From the NCBI GenBank assembly GCA_041740995.1, contig JBGSKY010000017.1, positions 1-39,000 on the forward strand: a stretch of 39,000 nucleotides of DNA, written 5' to 3'. The DNA comes from JBGSKY01 sp041740995 (lineage in GTDB: Bacteria > Planctomycetota > Planctomycetia > Pirellulales > Pirellulaceae). Positions 1 through 8,447 of the stretch are shown in pieces; position 1 is the stretch's first letter, and every line of letters starts with the position of its first letter. The position numbers and the translations under genes were made by a program. The notes beneath the pieces are model-generated. The model had not been told where the DNA came from. It ran no database searches and worked only from the letters and a program-made list of their open reading frames with translations.

Positions 1-1
1 C

Positions 2-283
2 GCGCGCTATCAGCGAAACCAATGCGTAATCGCGTTAGCGGGCGGGCTTGATATCGAGTTGCTTTTCCTGCCCGCATATTCACCTAATTTAAATTTGATC
101 GAGCGGGTATGGAAATTTGTCAAAGCGGAGGCTCTGGCGGCGCGAGTGCTACCGGACTTCCATTCCTTTTGCACGTCTATAGAGACCACATTGACAAACT
201 TAAGCACAACTCACAAAAGTAAGATGAAAAGCCTAATTACTCGCAATTTCCAAATGTTTGACGACACTCAACTCCTAGCCTGA
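2..283 (+). CDS. IS630-family transposase, C-terminal part (5' end outside window)
   Basis: The frame is open from the first bases of the window and ends with TGA at 281-283. It encodes the third catalytic block of the DDE transposases of the IS630/Tc1-mariner group: an ARYQ-like start, a hydrophobic stretch ending in LLFLPAYSPNLNLIE, then RVWKFVK. The glutamate of NLIE is the last acidic residue of the catalytic triad. Only about 93 residues are seen, so it cannot be told whether the whole enzyme is intact. The DDE domain cuts and joins DNA at the element ends, usually at TA targets. Family assignment is confident; activity is unknown. Confidence 0.85.
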   Translation, partial: ARYQRNQCVIALAGGLDIELLFLPAYSPNLNLIERVWKFVKAEALAARVLPDFHSFCTSIETTLTNLSTTHKSKMKSLITRNFQMFDDTQLLA

Positions 284-301
284 CGCGGTATAGCGTCAGG
301 C
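278..301. repeat. Perfect 9-bp inverted repeat at the transposase stop codon
   Basis: Arms 278-286 (GCCTGACGC) and 293-301 (GCGTCAGGC) are exact reverse complements around a 6-nt loop. The transposase stop codon lies in the left arm. No T-run follows, so a simple intrinsic terminator is less likely than a sub-terminal palindrome of the insertion sequence. Confidence 0.6.
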
Positions 302-313
302 ACTCATCGACTA

Positions 314-1111
314 TTGGCGAGAATAGGTAATCAAATTATTGCGTCTAATAATTTTGAAGTAGTGCCTGGAAAAACCAAAGTGATCGACGTTTTGGAAGAT
401 AATCTTGCGGCTGCGAAACAGGTTTTTCGGGTTGGAGGTGCAATAGACGTCCAGAGCGCAGACAAATTCTTAAAAGGCTTGACTTCGATCGATGAGTTGG
501 CGAAGGGACGGTTTCAAATAAAGACTGTCTTCTTTGGCGACAACCAGCAAGTTAAAGATTCAGACTTGCAAGCTAGTCCTGCCTTTGAACCACTTGAAAA
601 GCTGCTTGCGTATCGAAGCAATTTAGGTGATGAAGGCTTCAAAATATTTGAAAATTGCACTCAATTAAAAGAGATAAACGTTCCTGATAGTCGTATTACG
701 AATAGTGCTCTCGATTTGTTGATTCAAAACAACCGCAACTTACAATCGCTTTACATTTCCGGATCTGCCGTCGGCGATGATGGTCTAAAGTCTCTTGTCG
801 GATTGAAATTACATATTTTCGATTCCAGAGATACGCAAATCACTGATGCAAGTATGCCTGCTATTGCAAGTGTCGCTCGGGGCTATCTGAGGATCCACGG
901 TTCAAAAATTACTGATGATGGCCTAAAACATCTCGCAGGCGTCAATTTGATAGACATCGGACTTGACGCAACTGCAGTCACTGACACTGGCCTAAAGCAT
1001 CTTGAAAAACTTCGGGGCATTCAACTTATTTCAATCAAGAATACCTCGATAACTGATCAAGGAATTCAGTCTTTCCTGGCAACGTTTCCAGATTGCAAAA
1101 TTGAGAAATAA
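314..1111 (+). CDS. Leucine-rich-repeat protein, possibly 5'-truncated by the IS element
   Basis: 265 codons from a TTG at 314; no ATG is available near the beginning and no ribosome binding site is visible. The frame is open back to 284, directly behind the transposase stop, and is in the same frame as the transposase. From about residue 95 it contains repeats of about 24 residues of the form L-x-x-L-x-I-x-x-T/S-x-I/V-T/G-D-x-G-L (for example around GLKHLAG and GLKHLEK), which are LRRs of the cysteine-containing/ribonuclease-inhibitor-like type common in planctomycetes. No signal peptide or membrane segment is seen. In this phylum such repeats often sit at the C-terminus of larger proteins, so this may be the surviving 3' part of a longer gene. 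Exact function unknown; the repeat suggests protein binding. Confidence 0.65.
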   Translation: MARIGNQIIASNNFEVVPGKTKVIDVLEDNLAAAKQVFRVGGAIDVQSADKFLKGLTSIDELAKGRFQIKTVFFGDNQQVKDSDLQASPAFEPLEKLLAYRSNLGDEGFKIFENCTQLKEINVPDSRITNSALDLLIQNNRNLQSLYISGSAVGDDGLKSLVGLKLHIFDSRDTQITDASMPAIASVARGYLRIHGSKITDDGLKHLAGVNLIDIGLDATAVTDTGLKHLEKLRGIQLISIKNTSITDQGIQSFLATFPDCKIEK

Positions 1112-1236
1112 GCCTGCTGAAATTTTGTTTCTTCGTATTTTATTTAATAGTCAGTGAGAGCCGATCCGAAAACTGTCATCAAAGCCGGTAAACAACTATT
1201 TTTTAGGTTGAAGTGACTGTGAAAATTTTTGGTGCC

Positions 1237-3009
1237 TCATTCGATTTCGTGTTGCTGCATTTCATCTAACTTGCGAAACGCGTTCTTGAGGCTCTCGCTC
1301 GCTAACGCTCGTTTCCATTTATCTGAAACGGCCTTGTCTTTGCTTGTGTACTTCATCCAAAGCGGTACGAACGTCGCAATAATCCCGACGACTCCAACGA
1401 CGACCGATGGCCAAAAAGCATTCGGCTCTGTAACGATCACATCGAACCCTAACGCAACAGCAAATGGAATCCAGAGCAACCACCAGGCTAGGCCAATAAC
1501 TGATCCGAAGCCTAAATAGCACCAACGGACTACTTCAAGGCCTTTCCGAATTTGAGTAACAGATTGGCTATAGTCGATTTTTTTAATCTTCACGCTTACG
1601 GTAGCGGCACTGATAATCGCCAGCACTCCATATACATGCAACGTGATGCCAGAAACAAAACGATGGGGCATGCCTGTGCTGTTTGACCAGCAACGTACGC
1701 CGATCACGATGATCGCAATTCCGACCACTATTTGTGCAAGTTGACCGAAAAAGAGTGGACGCAGCGCGGCAGCAACTTCTGACATCAATTGCCTTCTGAA
1801 TACGAGCAGCCGAACTGATAATTCTTGGCCTTCCAATCGAGCTGCCTTCGTCGACTCCGTGACTTGACAACCCACTGCCGCCGACAGTTTAGCCGGCTCG
1901 GAGGAGCTTGCGATCAATGCCAAGTCTGATTTTACTTCACTGGCATGCTGGTACCGACGCTCTGGCTCTTTCTCCAAAGTTCGCAGAACCACTTCATCCA
2001 ATCGGACGTCAATCACGACCTTTTCACTAGGTACAGCAAATCGACCAATCGGCAGCTCGCCGGTAAGCATCTCATAGAACACAACTCCCAATGAGTAAAT
2101 ATCTGCGCGATGATCGACACTGTGCGTGCTTTCCATCTGTTCTGGAGCCATATAACGCAGCGTTCCCATGACTTGATGCGTTCCAGTCAGACCAAGATCT
2201 TGACTCTCTGGACCAATGAGTCGCGACAGACCAAAATCTGCGATCTTTACGTTACCGCTCTTGTCCAGCAAGATGTTCTCCGGCTTTACATCGCGGTGGA
2301 CGACGCCTTGATCGTGCGCGTACTGCAACGCGTCGCATAAGTGCGGCACAATTGCTAAGGCTTGCGGCGGAGTTAAGTTGTGAGAGCGAATGACATCTCG
2401 AAGTGTCGATCCATCAACGAACTCCATGAGGAAAAAATAGGTTCCGTTTGCGTTGCCAAACTCATAGACCGACACAATGTTAGGATGATTAAGACGAGCC
2501 AATGCCCGAGCTTCGCGCGTAAACCTCAACGCAAATTTTGTTTCATGGCTGATTTCATCAGGCAGGATTTTGATCGCTACCAATCTATCAAGTCCTTTTT
2601 GCCTCGCCTTATATACAGCCCCCATTCCGCCAGTGCCGACCAGGTCAAGCATCTCCAACGAAGGAAATATTTGACTCATGCGTTCCAAAGATGGTGGAAC
2701 AAATCGATGCCCCGATGCCTTGGTTGACGCTTCATCGAAAGTGGCATCCACGATGCTGCGAAAGCTGACAAACCTTTCAGAATAGTCTTCTGCCGACGGC
2801 GATTGTCCTGTCTTGCGACGGTAATCGATCTCGAGCACGAGCAGTTCTCGAAACAATGCGGCTTGCTCGATCGAATCGTCCGAAATCTGACCGAGAACCG
2901 ACTCTATTGCTGGCGGATTTCCTTGCTGCCATGCCTCTTCAAACGCCGCGCACAAGTCGTCGATTCTTTCAAGCGTGGCTATTGGCAACTTTTCATTTTG
3001 GTTGATCAT
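1237..3009 (-). CDS. Membrane-anchored serine/threonine protein kinase
   Basis: 590 residues. Residues about 15-95 are a helical N-terminal region typical of planctomycete kinases (RELLVLEIDYRRKTG). A Hanks-type kinase domain spans about 118-375: glycine loop GTGGMG 125-130, ATP lysine K147, helix-C glutamate E166, catalytic HRD 238-240 with K242 and N245, DFG 258-260, APE 288-290. All key residues are present, so it should be active. Four hydrophobic segments follow (about 419-441, 451-475, 495-521, 531-552), placing the kinase in the cytoplasm on a C-terminal membrane anchor. The gene overlaps the end of the ECF sigma gene by 17 bp, which implies co-transcription and translational coupling. 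AGGA lies about 11 nt before its ATG. An ECF-kinase pair suggests that phosphorylation controls the sigma factor, a known arrangement in this phylum; the pairing here is inferred from position. Confidence 0.93.
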   Translation of the reverse strand: MINQNEKLPIATLERIDDLCAAFEEAWQQGNPPAIESVLGQISDDSIEQAALFRELLVLEIDYRRKTGQSPSAEDYSERFVSFRSIVDATFDEASTKASGHRFVPPSLERMSQIFPSLEMLDLVGTGGMGAVYKARQKGLDRLVAIKILPDEISHETKFALRFTREARALARLNHPNIVSVYEFGNANGTYFFLMEFVDGSTLRDVIRSHNLTPPQALAIVPHLCDALQYAHDQGVVHRDVKPENILLDKSGNVKIADFGLSRLIGPESQDLGLTGTHQVMGTLRYMAPEQMESTHSVDHRADIYSLGVVFYEMLTGELPIGRFAVPSEKVVIDVRLDEVVLRTLEKEPERRYQHASEVKSDLALIASSSEPAKLSAAVGCQVTESTKAARLEGQELSVRLLVFRRQLMSEVAAALRPLFFGQLAQIVVGIAIIVIGVRCWSNSTGMPHRFVSGITLHVYGVLAIISAATVSVKIKKIDYSQSVTQIRKGLEVVRWCYLGFGSVIGLAWWLLWIPFAVALGFDVIVTEPNAFWPSVVVGVVGIIATFVPLWMKYTSKDKAVSDKWKRALASESLKNAFRKLDEMQQHEIE

Positions 3010-3613
3010 GGTCTAATAATTCCTGTTGGCATTTCTCTCGAATAAGGCAAAGACGACGTTCAATCGTCCTTTCCGAGCACTTCATTCGCTCGGCCAACTC
3101 TGCGTTGGAGTACCCCTCCATTCTGCCAACCGCTATTTCGCGTAGCTGCCCGACACCCAAATGCTGAATTAGTTTTTCAAAACTTTCGGTCATCATCGCG
3201 ACCATCTCAGGCGTTGGCTCATTGCCGATGACTTCAATCAGTTGCCTATCGTCAACATTGGCGTTTGGTGCATTTAGCGATACCAAAGTTTGCTCGCCTC
3301 CGCGTCGCTTGCGAAGCTCATGTCTACGACGATCGATGACCTTGCGAGCCGACATTCGCAACAGTAAACGCCACATATCGTCGCGACTCGAGAGATCTGG
3401 AAAGCGGCCATCCTGAGCAGCCCGATAGAAGCTTTCAAAGACACTAACGACAACATCCTCTTCATCACCCATTCCCCGATGTGCGCCTTTGAGCCGCAAT
3501 CGGGCCGCTCGCACCAGTCGCTCATAGTAGTGTTGCCACAAACGATGGGCTGCTAACGAATCCCCTTCTTTGACTTGACCGATCCAGTGACTGACAAGAT
3601 CTTTTTCTGTCAT
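2993..3613 (-). CDS. ECF-family RNA polymerase sigma-70 factor
   Basis: 206 residues from the ATG at 3613. Region 2 (about residues 25-95) includes the GDEEDVVVSVFESFYRAA helix that contacts core polymerase and the -10 element. Region 4 (about 145-200) ends in a helix-turn-helix, YSNAELAERMKCSERTIERRL, that reads the -35 element. A basic linker (DRRRHELRKRRGG) joins them. The frame stays open to an ATG at 3664, but that codon lies inside the REP-like hairpin and the extra 17 residues do not resemble the family, so 3613 is preferred. It overlaps the kinase gene downstream. No zinc-type anti-sigma factor is adjacent, which supports kinase-based control. Its regulon cannot be read from this window. 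Confidence 0.92.
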   Translation of the reverse strand: MTEKDLVSHWIGQVKEGDSLAAHRLWQHYYERLVRAARLRLKGAHRGMGDEEDVVVSVFESFYRAAQDGRFPDLSSRDDMWRLLLRMSARKVIDRRRHELRKRRGGEQTLVSLNAPNANVDDRQLIEVIGNEPTPEMVAMMTESFEKLIQHLGVGQLREIAVGRMEGYSNAELAERMKCSERTIERRLCLIREKCQQELLDHDQPK

Positions 3614-3661
3614 CTGCTCATATCCATATTTCTTTTCACCAACAATGCTACACTTCGCAGC

Positions 3662-3721
3662 CATCCGAAAAGGGGTCTGACCCTTTGGAGGAACGGAGAG
3701 GGTCAGACCCCTTTTCGGATG
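3662..3721. repeat. REP/MITE-like palindrome with 23-bp perfect arms
   Basis: Arms 3662-3684 and 3699-3721 are exact reverse complements around a 14-nt loop (3685-3698). The core reads AAGGGGTCTGACCCT and its complement. It lies just upstream of the sigma-kinase unit. Such long perfect hairpins with a GGGGTC-core resemble dispersed REP elements moved by Y1/RAYT transposases; that identity is inferred and no second copy is seen in this window. It could form a strong hairpin in the leader RNA of the sigma factor gene. Confidence 0.8.
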
Positions 3722-4035
3722 AGCTCTTAACGATTTGCCTGTGCTAAATATTGTAGAACGAGTATTTTACTACAGCACACCGATACACGTTCCGTTTCGT
3801 TCCAAGGATGCAAGCTGCTGGCAACCATGTTTTAGGCTAACCAAACCTTTGAAGTAGGTTCTTTGAACGTTCACACTAGCTCACGATTTGTTGTCCAAGT
3901 GCACGACACGAGTCCCCATACTCACAGTCGCCTAATTATGAACCGGCATTTGAATTGATTATCTAGGCTATCGAAAGGTCAGCTCCATTGGCCGACACGT
4001 TGTTAGCCAGCAACACCGTTCGTCGCTAACTTGGG
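3722..4035. other. Intergenic region, nothing recognised
   Basis: This 314-bp stretch separates the divergent sigma-kinase unit and the short membrane protein gene, so both promoters probably lie here. I see no convincing ORF, RNA gene or additional repeat. Confidence 0.5.
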
Positions 4036-4047
4036 ATGCATGGAAGA

Positions 4048-4392
4048 ATGATTCGGATTCGGCTTTCACATCTGTTTCTATTGACGGCTGTTATTGCGAT
4101 GCTGCTTAGCGCACTAACTCTGCCGCATCAATGTTACCGCAAATTTAGGAATGCGGCTGAACGCGGTGATACTGCAACCATGAATGCTTTGCTGGACGGC
4201 GACTTTAAATTCGATGGAATGGATTCACGCGTGAAGGATGCGGAATACATTTCGGTCGAACAAAGCTGGGCAGAAATATTCACTGGAAGAATTTCATTCT
4301 TAATGCTCGTACCTGACGATGAAATTCCGCGACACTGGAATACCGAATTGCATCTTCAGATAATATGGAATGTGATCCGCATCGCTGAGTAA
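4048..4392 (+). CDS. Short hypothetical protein with N-terminal membrane segment
   Basis: 114 residues from the ATG at 4048; an in-frame ATG four codons upstream (4036) is also possible, and neither has a clear ribosome binding site. The N-terminus is basic (MIRIR) followed by a hydrophobic helix of about 20 residues (HLFLLTAVIAMLLSALTL), a signal anchor or uncleaved signal sequence. Similar starts are frequent in small planctomycete membrane proteins. The rest is soluble and acidic, with an AAERGDTATMNALL stretch that loosely recalls an ankyrin-type helix pair, too short to assign. Function unknown. It stands alone between the sigma-kinase unit and the SDR gene. Confidence 0.55.
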   Translation: MIRIRLSHLFLLTAVIAMLLSALTLPHQCYRKFRNAAERGDTATMNALLDGDFKFDGMDSRVKDAEYISVEQSWAEIFTGRISFLMLVPDDEIPRHWNTELHLQIIWNVIRIAE

Positions 4393-4666
4393 GTCCTGTT
4401 TACTTCCAACGAAATGATATCGGCATGGGAATCAAGCAGACTTGTTAGGTCTAGCCAACCTGGTTGCTCGGATTTCGGTCTAGTACTAAGCTCATAGATT
4501 GGTCTCTCAGTCAGAATTACAGAATATCGTCGCTGAAACGGCTAAGTTTGAACATTTCAACCAATTAGTACGACGGTTTGAGTTGTTTTTCAATTTACAA
4601 CAATCGAAGGCAAAGCGGCCAAAGCCGCTCGATACTTGATTGCAGCGTTACTGTTACATCTGCCCT

Positions 4667-5443
4667 ATGAATCTTGAACTAGACGGAAAAAATGTTTTGA
4701 TCGTTGGCGGCGAAAATGGTATTGGTGCCGCAGCCGCCAAACGCTTCGTTGCCGAAGGTTCGAACGTCTGCATTGTGGACAAAAACGTCAGCAGCTCCAA
4801 TGACAACATCGTTCGAATCCGTTGCGATATCAGTGACCGTTCGCAAACTGAAGCTCTTCCAGACGCAATAAAAACGATATTGCCGACTGTGGATTGTCTC
4901 GTGCATACAGCAGCGATCGGGTCAGGTAGTTTCGGATTTCCGTTCACCAATATCCCAATAGAGAAGTGGCAAAAGGTATTTGAAGTCAACGTCCTTGGTA
5001 TGGCAAATATTGCCTATGCGATTGCGCCAATAATGATCGCGCAGCAGAGCGGAAGCATGGTCTTTCTTTCGAGTGTCGCAGGACAGATTGGTTCGCAAAC
5101 CGATCCACCCTACAGTGCCAGTAAGGCTGCAAATCTCAATTTCGCTGTGTGCCTAGCCCGCGACCTGGCAGGGTCGAATGTACGAGTGAATTCAGTCTGT
5201 CCGGGGATGGTCCAAACGCAGCTTAACCAGAATGTTTGGCAGGCATGGTTGGCAAGCGTGCCAATGGCCCAGCATCTGAGCTACGACGTTTGGGCGAAAC
5301 AGAAAATTGACAAACTGGTGCCGCTCGGTCGTTGGCAAACCGAAGATGATATCGCTGACACAATTCTTTTCCTTTCCAGCAACCGCGCGAGCCAAATTAC
5401 TGGGCAGACGATCAATGTCGACGGCGGCTACGTCATGCGATGA
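4667..5443 (+). CDS. Short-chain dehydrogenase/reductase (SDR)
   Basis: 258 residues, the normal length of a classical SDR. The dinucleotide loop is GGENGIG at residues 14-20 (first position G instead of the usual T). D38 at the end of the second strand favours NAD(H). N108 (VNVLG), S136 (SSVAG), Y149 and K153 (YSASK) form the full catalytic tetrad, and the C-terminus has the GQTINVDGGY signature. It is a soluble cytoplasmic oxidoreductase acting on a hydroxyl/keto group; the substrate cannot be predicted. An in-frame TTG at 4640 would add nine residues outside the Rossmann fold and was not used. The gene stands alone: the nearest gene upstream ends 274 bp away and the carboxypeptidase starts 143 bp downstream. 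Confidence 0.9.
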   Translation: MNLELDGKNVLIVGGENGIGAAAAKRFVAEGSNVCIVDKNVSSSNDNIVRIRCDISDRSQTEALPDAIKTILPTVDCLVHTAAIGSGSFGFPFTNIPIEKWQKVFEVNVLGMANIAYAIAPIMIAQQSGSMVFLSSVAGQIGSQTDPPYSASKAANLNFAVCLARDLAGSNVRVNSVCPGMVQTQLNQNVWQAWLASVPMAQHLSYDVWAKQKIDKLVPLGRWQTEDDIADTILFLSSNRASQITGQTINVDGGYVMR

Positions 5444-5586
5444 CTCTCAACCAACTGTGCCAGCCTTGCGAATAAGACTCTTTAGCCGAGAGCTCGGTTA
5501 TCTCTTTCTTTCGAACATTGTTTTGTCCCTCTATCGATTACAATAACTGATCGATTTTCTTTTTCGCCGACTGCCCCATCGATCTT

Positions 5587-7158
5587 ATGCAATTGAACAA
5601 TTCAATGACGCTCAGTTTCAGCCACTTTTCGTTCTTCGTTTTCATTACGCTTTCGATTTCGATTGTAAATTTAGAGTCCTTATGCGCGGACGAGAAAACG
5701 GATGCAAAGGAATCGGAGAAGGAAACGCCAATCACGAATCCCTACACTGTCCGAGCCGTGTTAACCGACGGCCAAGTGACGATCCAGGGCGAAGAAATCA
5801 AGTACACGGTTGATACAGGGACACTAACGCAAGTCGATGACAGTGGCGTCGCTCAGGCGGAAGTGTTCTTTGTCGCTTATCGACGACCAGGGATGGAGGA
5901 TGCGATTCGACCGGTCACGTTCGCGTTCAATGGTGGTCCGGGGAGTAGTAGCGTTTGGCTACATCTTGGAATGCTTGGCCCAAAGATGATTCAATTGCCT
6001 GACGATGCAACGCACATGCGACCGCCGTATCACCTAAGCGAAAATGCGAACTCTCTCCTAGATGTCACCGATCTGGTTTTTATCGATCCTGTTAGCACCG
6101 GTTACAGCCGCCCGGCGAAGGATCAGAAGAAATCCCAATTTCATGGCGTGAGCGAAGATATCCAGAGCGTGGCACAGTTTATCTACGATTGGACGAGTCA
6201 CTATCGACGATGGGACAGCCCGAAGTTTTTGATCGGCGAGAGCTACGGTGGACTTCGCGCCGCAGGCTTGGCTGGCTATCTGCAATCGCGATACAACTGT
6301 GAACTCAATGGCGTAATCGTCATTTCGGGCGCCATTAATTTTCAGACGATCGGCTTCGGCGGCGGAAACGATCTTCCTTACATTTGTTTCTTGCCGACGT
6401 ATGCTGCTACCGCTTGGTACCATCATGCGCTCGATGAAAAATTTCAAGCTAGTCCGGTCAGCAAAGTTGTGGCAGAAGCCGAAAAACTCGCCAGCGGCCT
6501 ATACGCCGACGTATTGCTTGCCGGTGCTTCTGCAAGACCCAAGCAGGTCGACCGATTGGTTTCGCGGATGAGCGAGCTGACCGGTCTGAGCGAGGAATAT
6601 ATTCGTCAAAGCAACCTTCGCGTTTCCATGTCTCGCTTTGGAAAGGAGTTGCTGCGAAATCGGCGGACAACCATCGGTCGCTTTGATAGTCGATACAGCG
6701 CAATTGAGCTTGAATCTGCGGGCAGCAATGCAAGCCGCGACCCTAGCCGCGATGCCATCTTTGGGCCCTATACCGCAGCAATGAACCAGTATCTGCGAGA
6801 GTCGTTAAATTACGAACAACCTCGGACTTACGAAATCTTGACGGGCAATGTTCAGCCTTGGAATTACGACGATTTTGAAGGGGAGTACGTGGATACCACT
6901 GATAGACTGCGATCGGCTATGACTGGCAATCCAAATCTCAAATTGTATGTCGCTTGCGGTTACTACGATCTCGCGACTCCGCATTTCGCGATGGAGTATA
7001 CGCTGAACCATCTCGGTATTGCACCAGAACTGCAGTCAAACATTCAGGTTAGCTATTTTGAGGCCGGCCATATGATGTATGTCCATTCGCCATCATTGAA
7101 AAAATTGCGAGAAGAGCTTGTCACGTTTTATGGCGATGCCACCAGGGTGCAGCCCTAA
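5587..7158 (+). CDS. Secreted serine carboxypeptidase-like protein (peptidase family S10)
   Basis: 523 residues. The N-terminus carries a hydrophobic export signal (about residues 9-32, ending near ESLCADE; an alternative start is Met7). The mature part shows S10 landmarks: FNGGPGSSSVWLHLG (oxyanion-hole region), the nucleophile S219 in GESYGG, D461 in GYYDLATPHF and H495 in AGHMMY, in the correct order. It should remove C-terminal residues from peptides in the periplasm or outside the cell. S10 enzymes are best known in eukaryotes but are found in several planctomycetes. Placed just before the hydroxyproline genes, it could help feed on collagen-like or plant cell-wall peptides, but the genes are convergent with it and this link is only a guess. 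Confidence 0.92.
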   Translation: MQLNNSMTLSFSHFSFFVFITLSISIVNLESLCADEKTDAKESEKETPITNPYTVRAVLTDGQVTIQGEEIKYTVDTGTLTQVDDSGVAQAEVFFVAYRRPGMEDAIRPVTFAFNGGPGSSSVWLHLGMLGPKMIQLPDDATHMRPPYHLSENANSLLDVTDLVFIDPVSTGYSRPAKDQKKSQFHGVSEDIQSVAQFIYDWTSHYRRWDSPKFLIGESYGGLRAAGLAGYLQSRYNCELNGVIVISGAINFQTIGFGGGNDLPYICFLPTYAATAWYHHALDEKFQASPVSKVVAEAEKLASGLYADVLLAGASARPKQVDRLVSRMSELTGLSEEYIRQSNLRVSMSRFGKELLRNRRTTIGRFDSRYSAIELESAGSNASRDPSRDAIFGPYTAAMNQYLRESLNYEQPRTYEILTGNVQPWNYDDFEGEYVDTTDRLRSAMTGNPNLKLYVACGYYDLATPHFAMEYTLNHLGIAPELQSNIQVSYFEAGHMMYVHSPSLKKLREELVTFYGDATRVQP

Positions 7159-7344
7159 TAAAAACTATGTTCTCCACGACGTGAACTCGTTGATGAATTT
7201 GCACATCAGTGGCGTACTCCTAAATGGCCAAGACCGAACAAAGCAATCTCTCCGCTGATAAAATGCGGCTTTCTGCAATCGATTTGTAATAGCCAGCGAA
7301 TCCCATCAGCAATCCCGTCAACGACTCTGATTTCACTTGCATGC

Positions 7345-8304
7345 TCAGGCTCGATCCTTCCGGGTAATGCCAAAGCCGAAGCGATCGTTGGCCTGACTGA
7401 TTAATTTTGTTTCACCACAGATGTACGCGTTGCCGGTGATAGTAGCGATTACTGCATTGCATCCATCACGCAACGTTTCATCGTGTCGATAGGCACCAAC
7501 AAACCTTCCGCCAGTGATACTCTCCTGGACCCATCTTTGTCCGGGAGCTAGTTTGCCGTCGCCAGCCAAGCAAGCTAATTTCGCGCTGGTTCCCGTGCCA
7601 CACGGAGACCTGTCATACACACCACCAGGACACAACACAAAGTTGCGGCTATCGCAAGATTCCATCGCTCTATCTTCAGAGAATTCGATATGATCGACCG
7701 CCGCATCGTTGGCCCCTGTGATTCGCTGTAGAGCAAGCGACGCTTTGATCTTTTTAGACAAGCGAAGAAGCTCTTCTAAATTTTCCATCACGAGCGGTAG
7801 TGGTGAACCATGGGCTAAGAAAAACCAATTCCCTCCCCAAACAATATCGCCAGTTATCTTGCCAATGCCAGCAACCTCGACGATTACATCACGTCGGTAG
7901 CGATAACTGCTGACATTCTCGAAGGAGACTTGGTTACTACTTAACAAATTCACAGACACTGTGCCGACTGGTGTTTGGATGCGATGAATCCCCATCCCAA
8001 TCCGACCCAAATAGAACAATGTTACAGCAACACCAATCGTGCCATGACCACACATTCCCAAGTATCCAGTGTTATTAAAGAAGATCACGCCAGCGACACA
8101 TGATGGATCATCTGGTTGGCACAACAAAGCTCCGACGATAGCATCCCAACCCCTCGGTTCGTCGATCGCAAACCGCCGATACTCATCCGAGTGATGCTGG
8201 AAGCGAAACAATCGTTCGCCCAGTGTGCCTTGGCCCAGATACGGACCACCATCAATAATCACTCGCGTTGGCTCGCCTTCAGTGTGTGAGTCGATGACTT
8301 TCAA
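7345..8304 (-). CDS. Probable 4-hydroxyproline 2-epimerase (proline racemase family)
   Basis: 319 residues from a TTG start (8302-8304). The proline racemase fold is shown by the N-terminal IDSHTEGEPTRVI and two active-site cysteines: C85 in MCGHGTIG and C235 in DRSPCGTGTSA. A cysteine rather than threonine at the second site separates racemases/epimerases from trans-3-hydroxyproline dehydratases. The enzyme would convert trans-4-hydroxy-L-proline to cis-4-hydroxy-D-proline without a cofactor. It lies 143 bp after a DapA-family gene on the same strand, the usual partner in hydroxyproline catabolism (Hyp epimerase plus pyrroline-4-hydroxy-2-carboxylate deaminase). The required D-hydroxyproline oxidase is not seen in this window. 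Substrate preference within the family (proline or hydroxyproline) is inferred from context. Confidence 0.88.
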   Translation of the reverse strand: MKVIDSHTEGEPTRVIIDGGPYLGQGTLGERLFRFQHHSDEYRRFAIDEPRGWDAIVGALLCQPDDPSCVAGVIFFNNTGYLGMCGHGTIGVAVTLFYLGRIGMGIHRIQTPVGTVSVNLLSSNQVSFENVSSYRYRRDVIVEVAGIGKITGDIVWGGNWFFLAHGSPLPLVMENLEELLRLSKKIKASLALQRITGANDAAVDHIEFSEDRAMESCDSRNFVLCPGGVYDRSPCGTGTSAKLACLAGDGKLAPGQRWVQESITGGRFVGAYRHDETLRDGCNAVIATITGNAYICGETKLISQANDRFGFGITRKDRA

Positions 8305-8447
8305 TTTAAAACTCTGCTGAAAATAATTTAGAGGCCGTCTTGAATGAAGTCACGGAATCGACATGTCGAGCCTTTGGGATAATCGGTCCGGTTTCACTTC
8401 CACGGCTAGCCGTTCGGCTAAAAAGGCAACTAGCAGTGGCTGGTACT

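Larger units (their letters stand above)
1..301 (+). mobile_element. Right end of an IS630-type insertion sequence (left part outside window)
   Basis: The transposase tail at 2-283 is followed at once by a perfect 9-bp inverted repeat (278-301) that contains its stop codon. A compact palindrome at this place would fit an IS end, but the left end lies outside the window, so terminal repeats and the TA target duplication cannot be verified. The outer boundary is therefore approximate. Confidence 0.55.

Noticed and set aside
3613..3664. N-terminal extension of the sigma factor to the ATG at 3664
   Set aside because: That ATG belongs to the palindrome and the extra 17 residues do not match ECF proteins; the ATG at 3613 gives a standard start.
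3685..3698. CRISPR-like repeat at the palindrome
   Set aside because: Only one unit exists, with no spacers or cas genes in the window; it is a single hairpin element.
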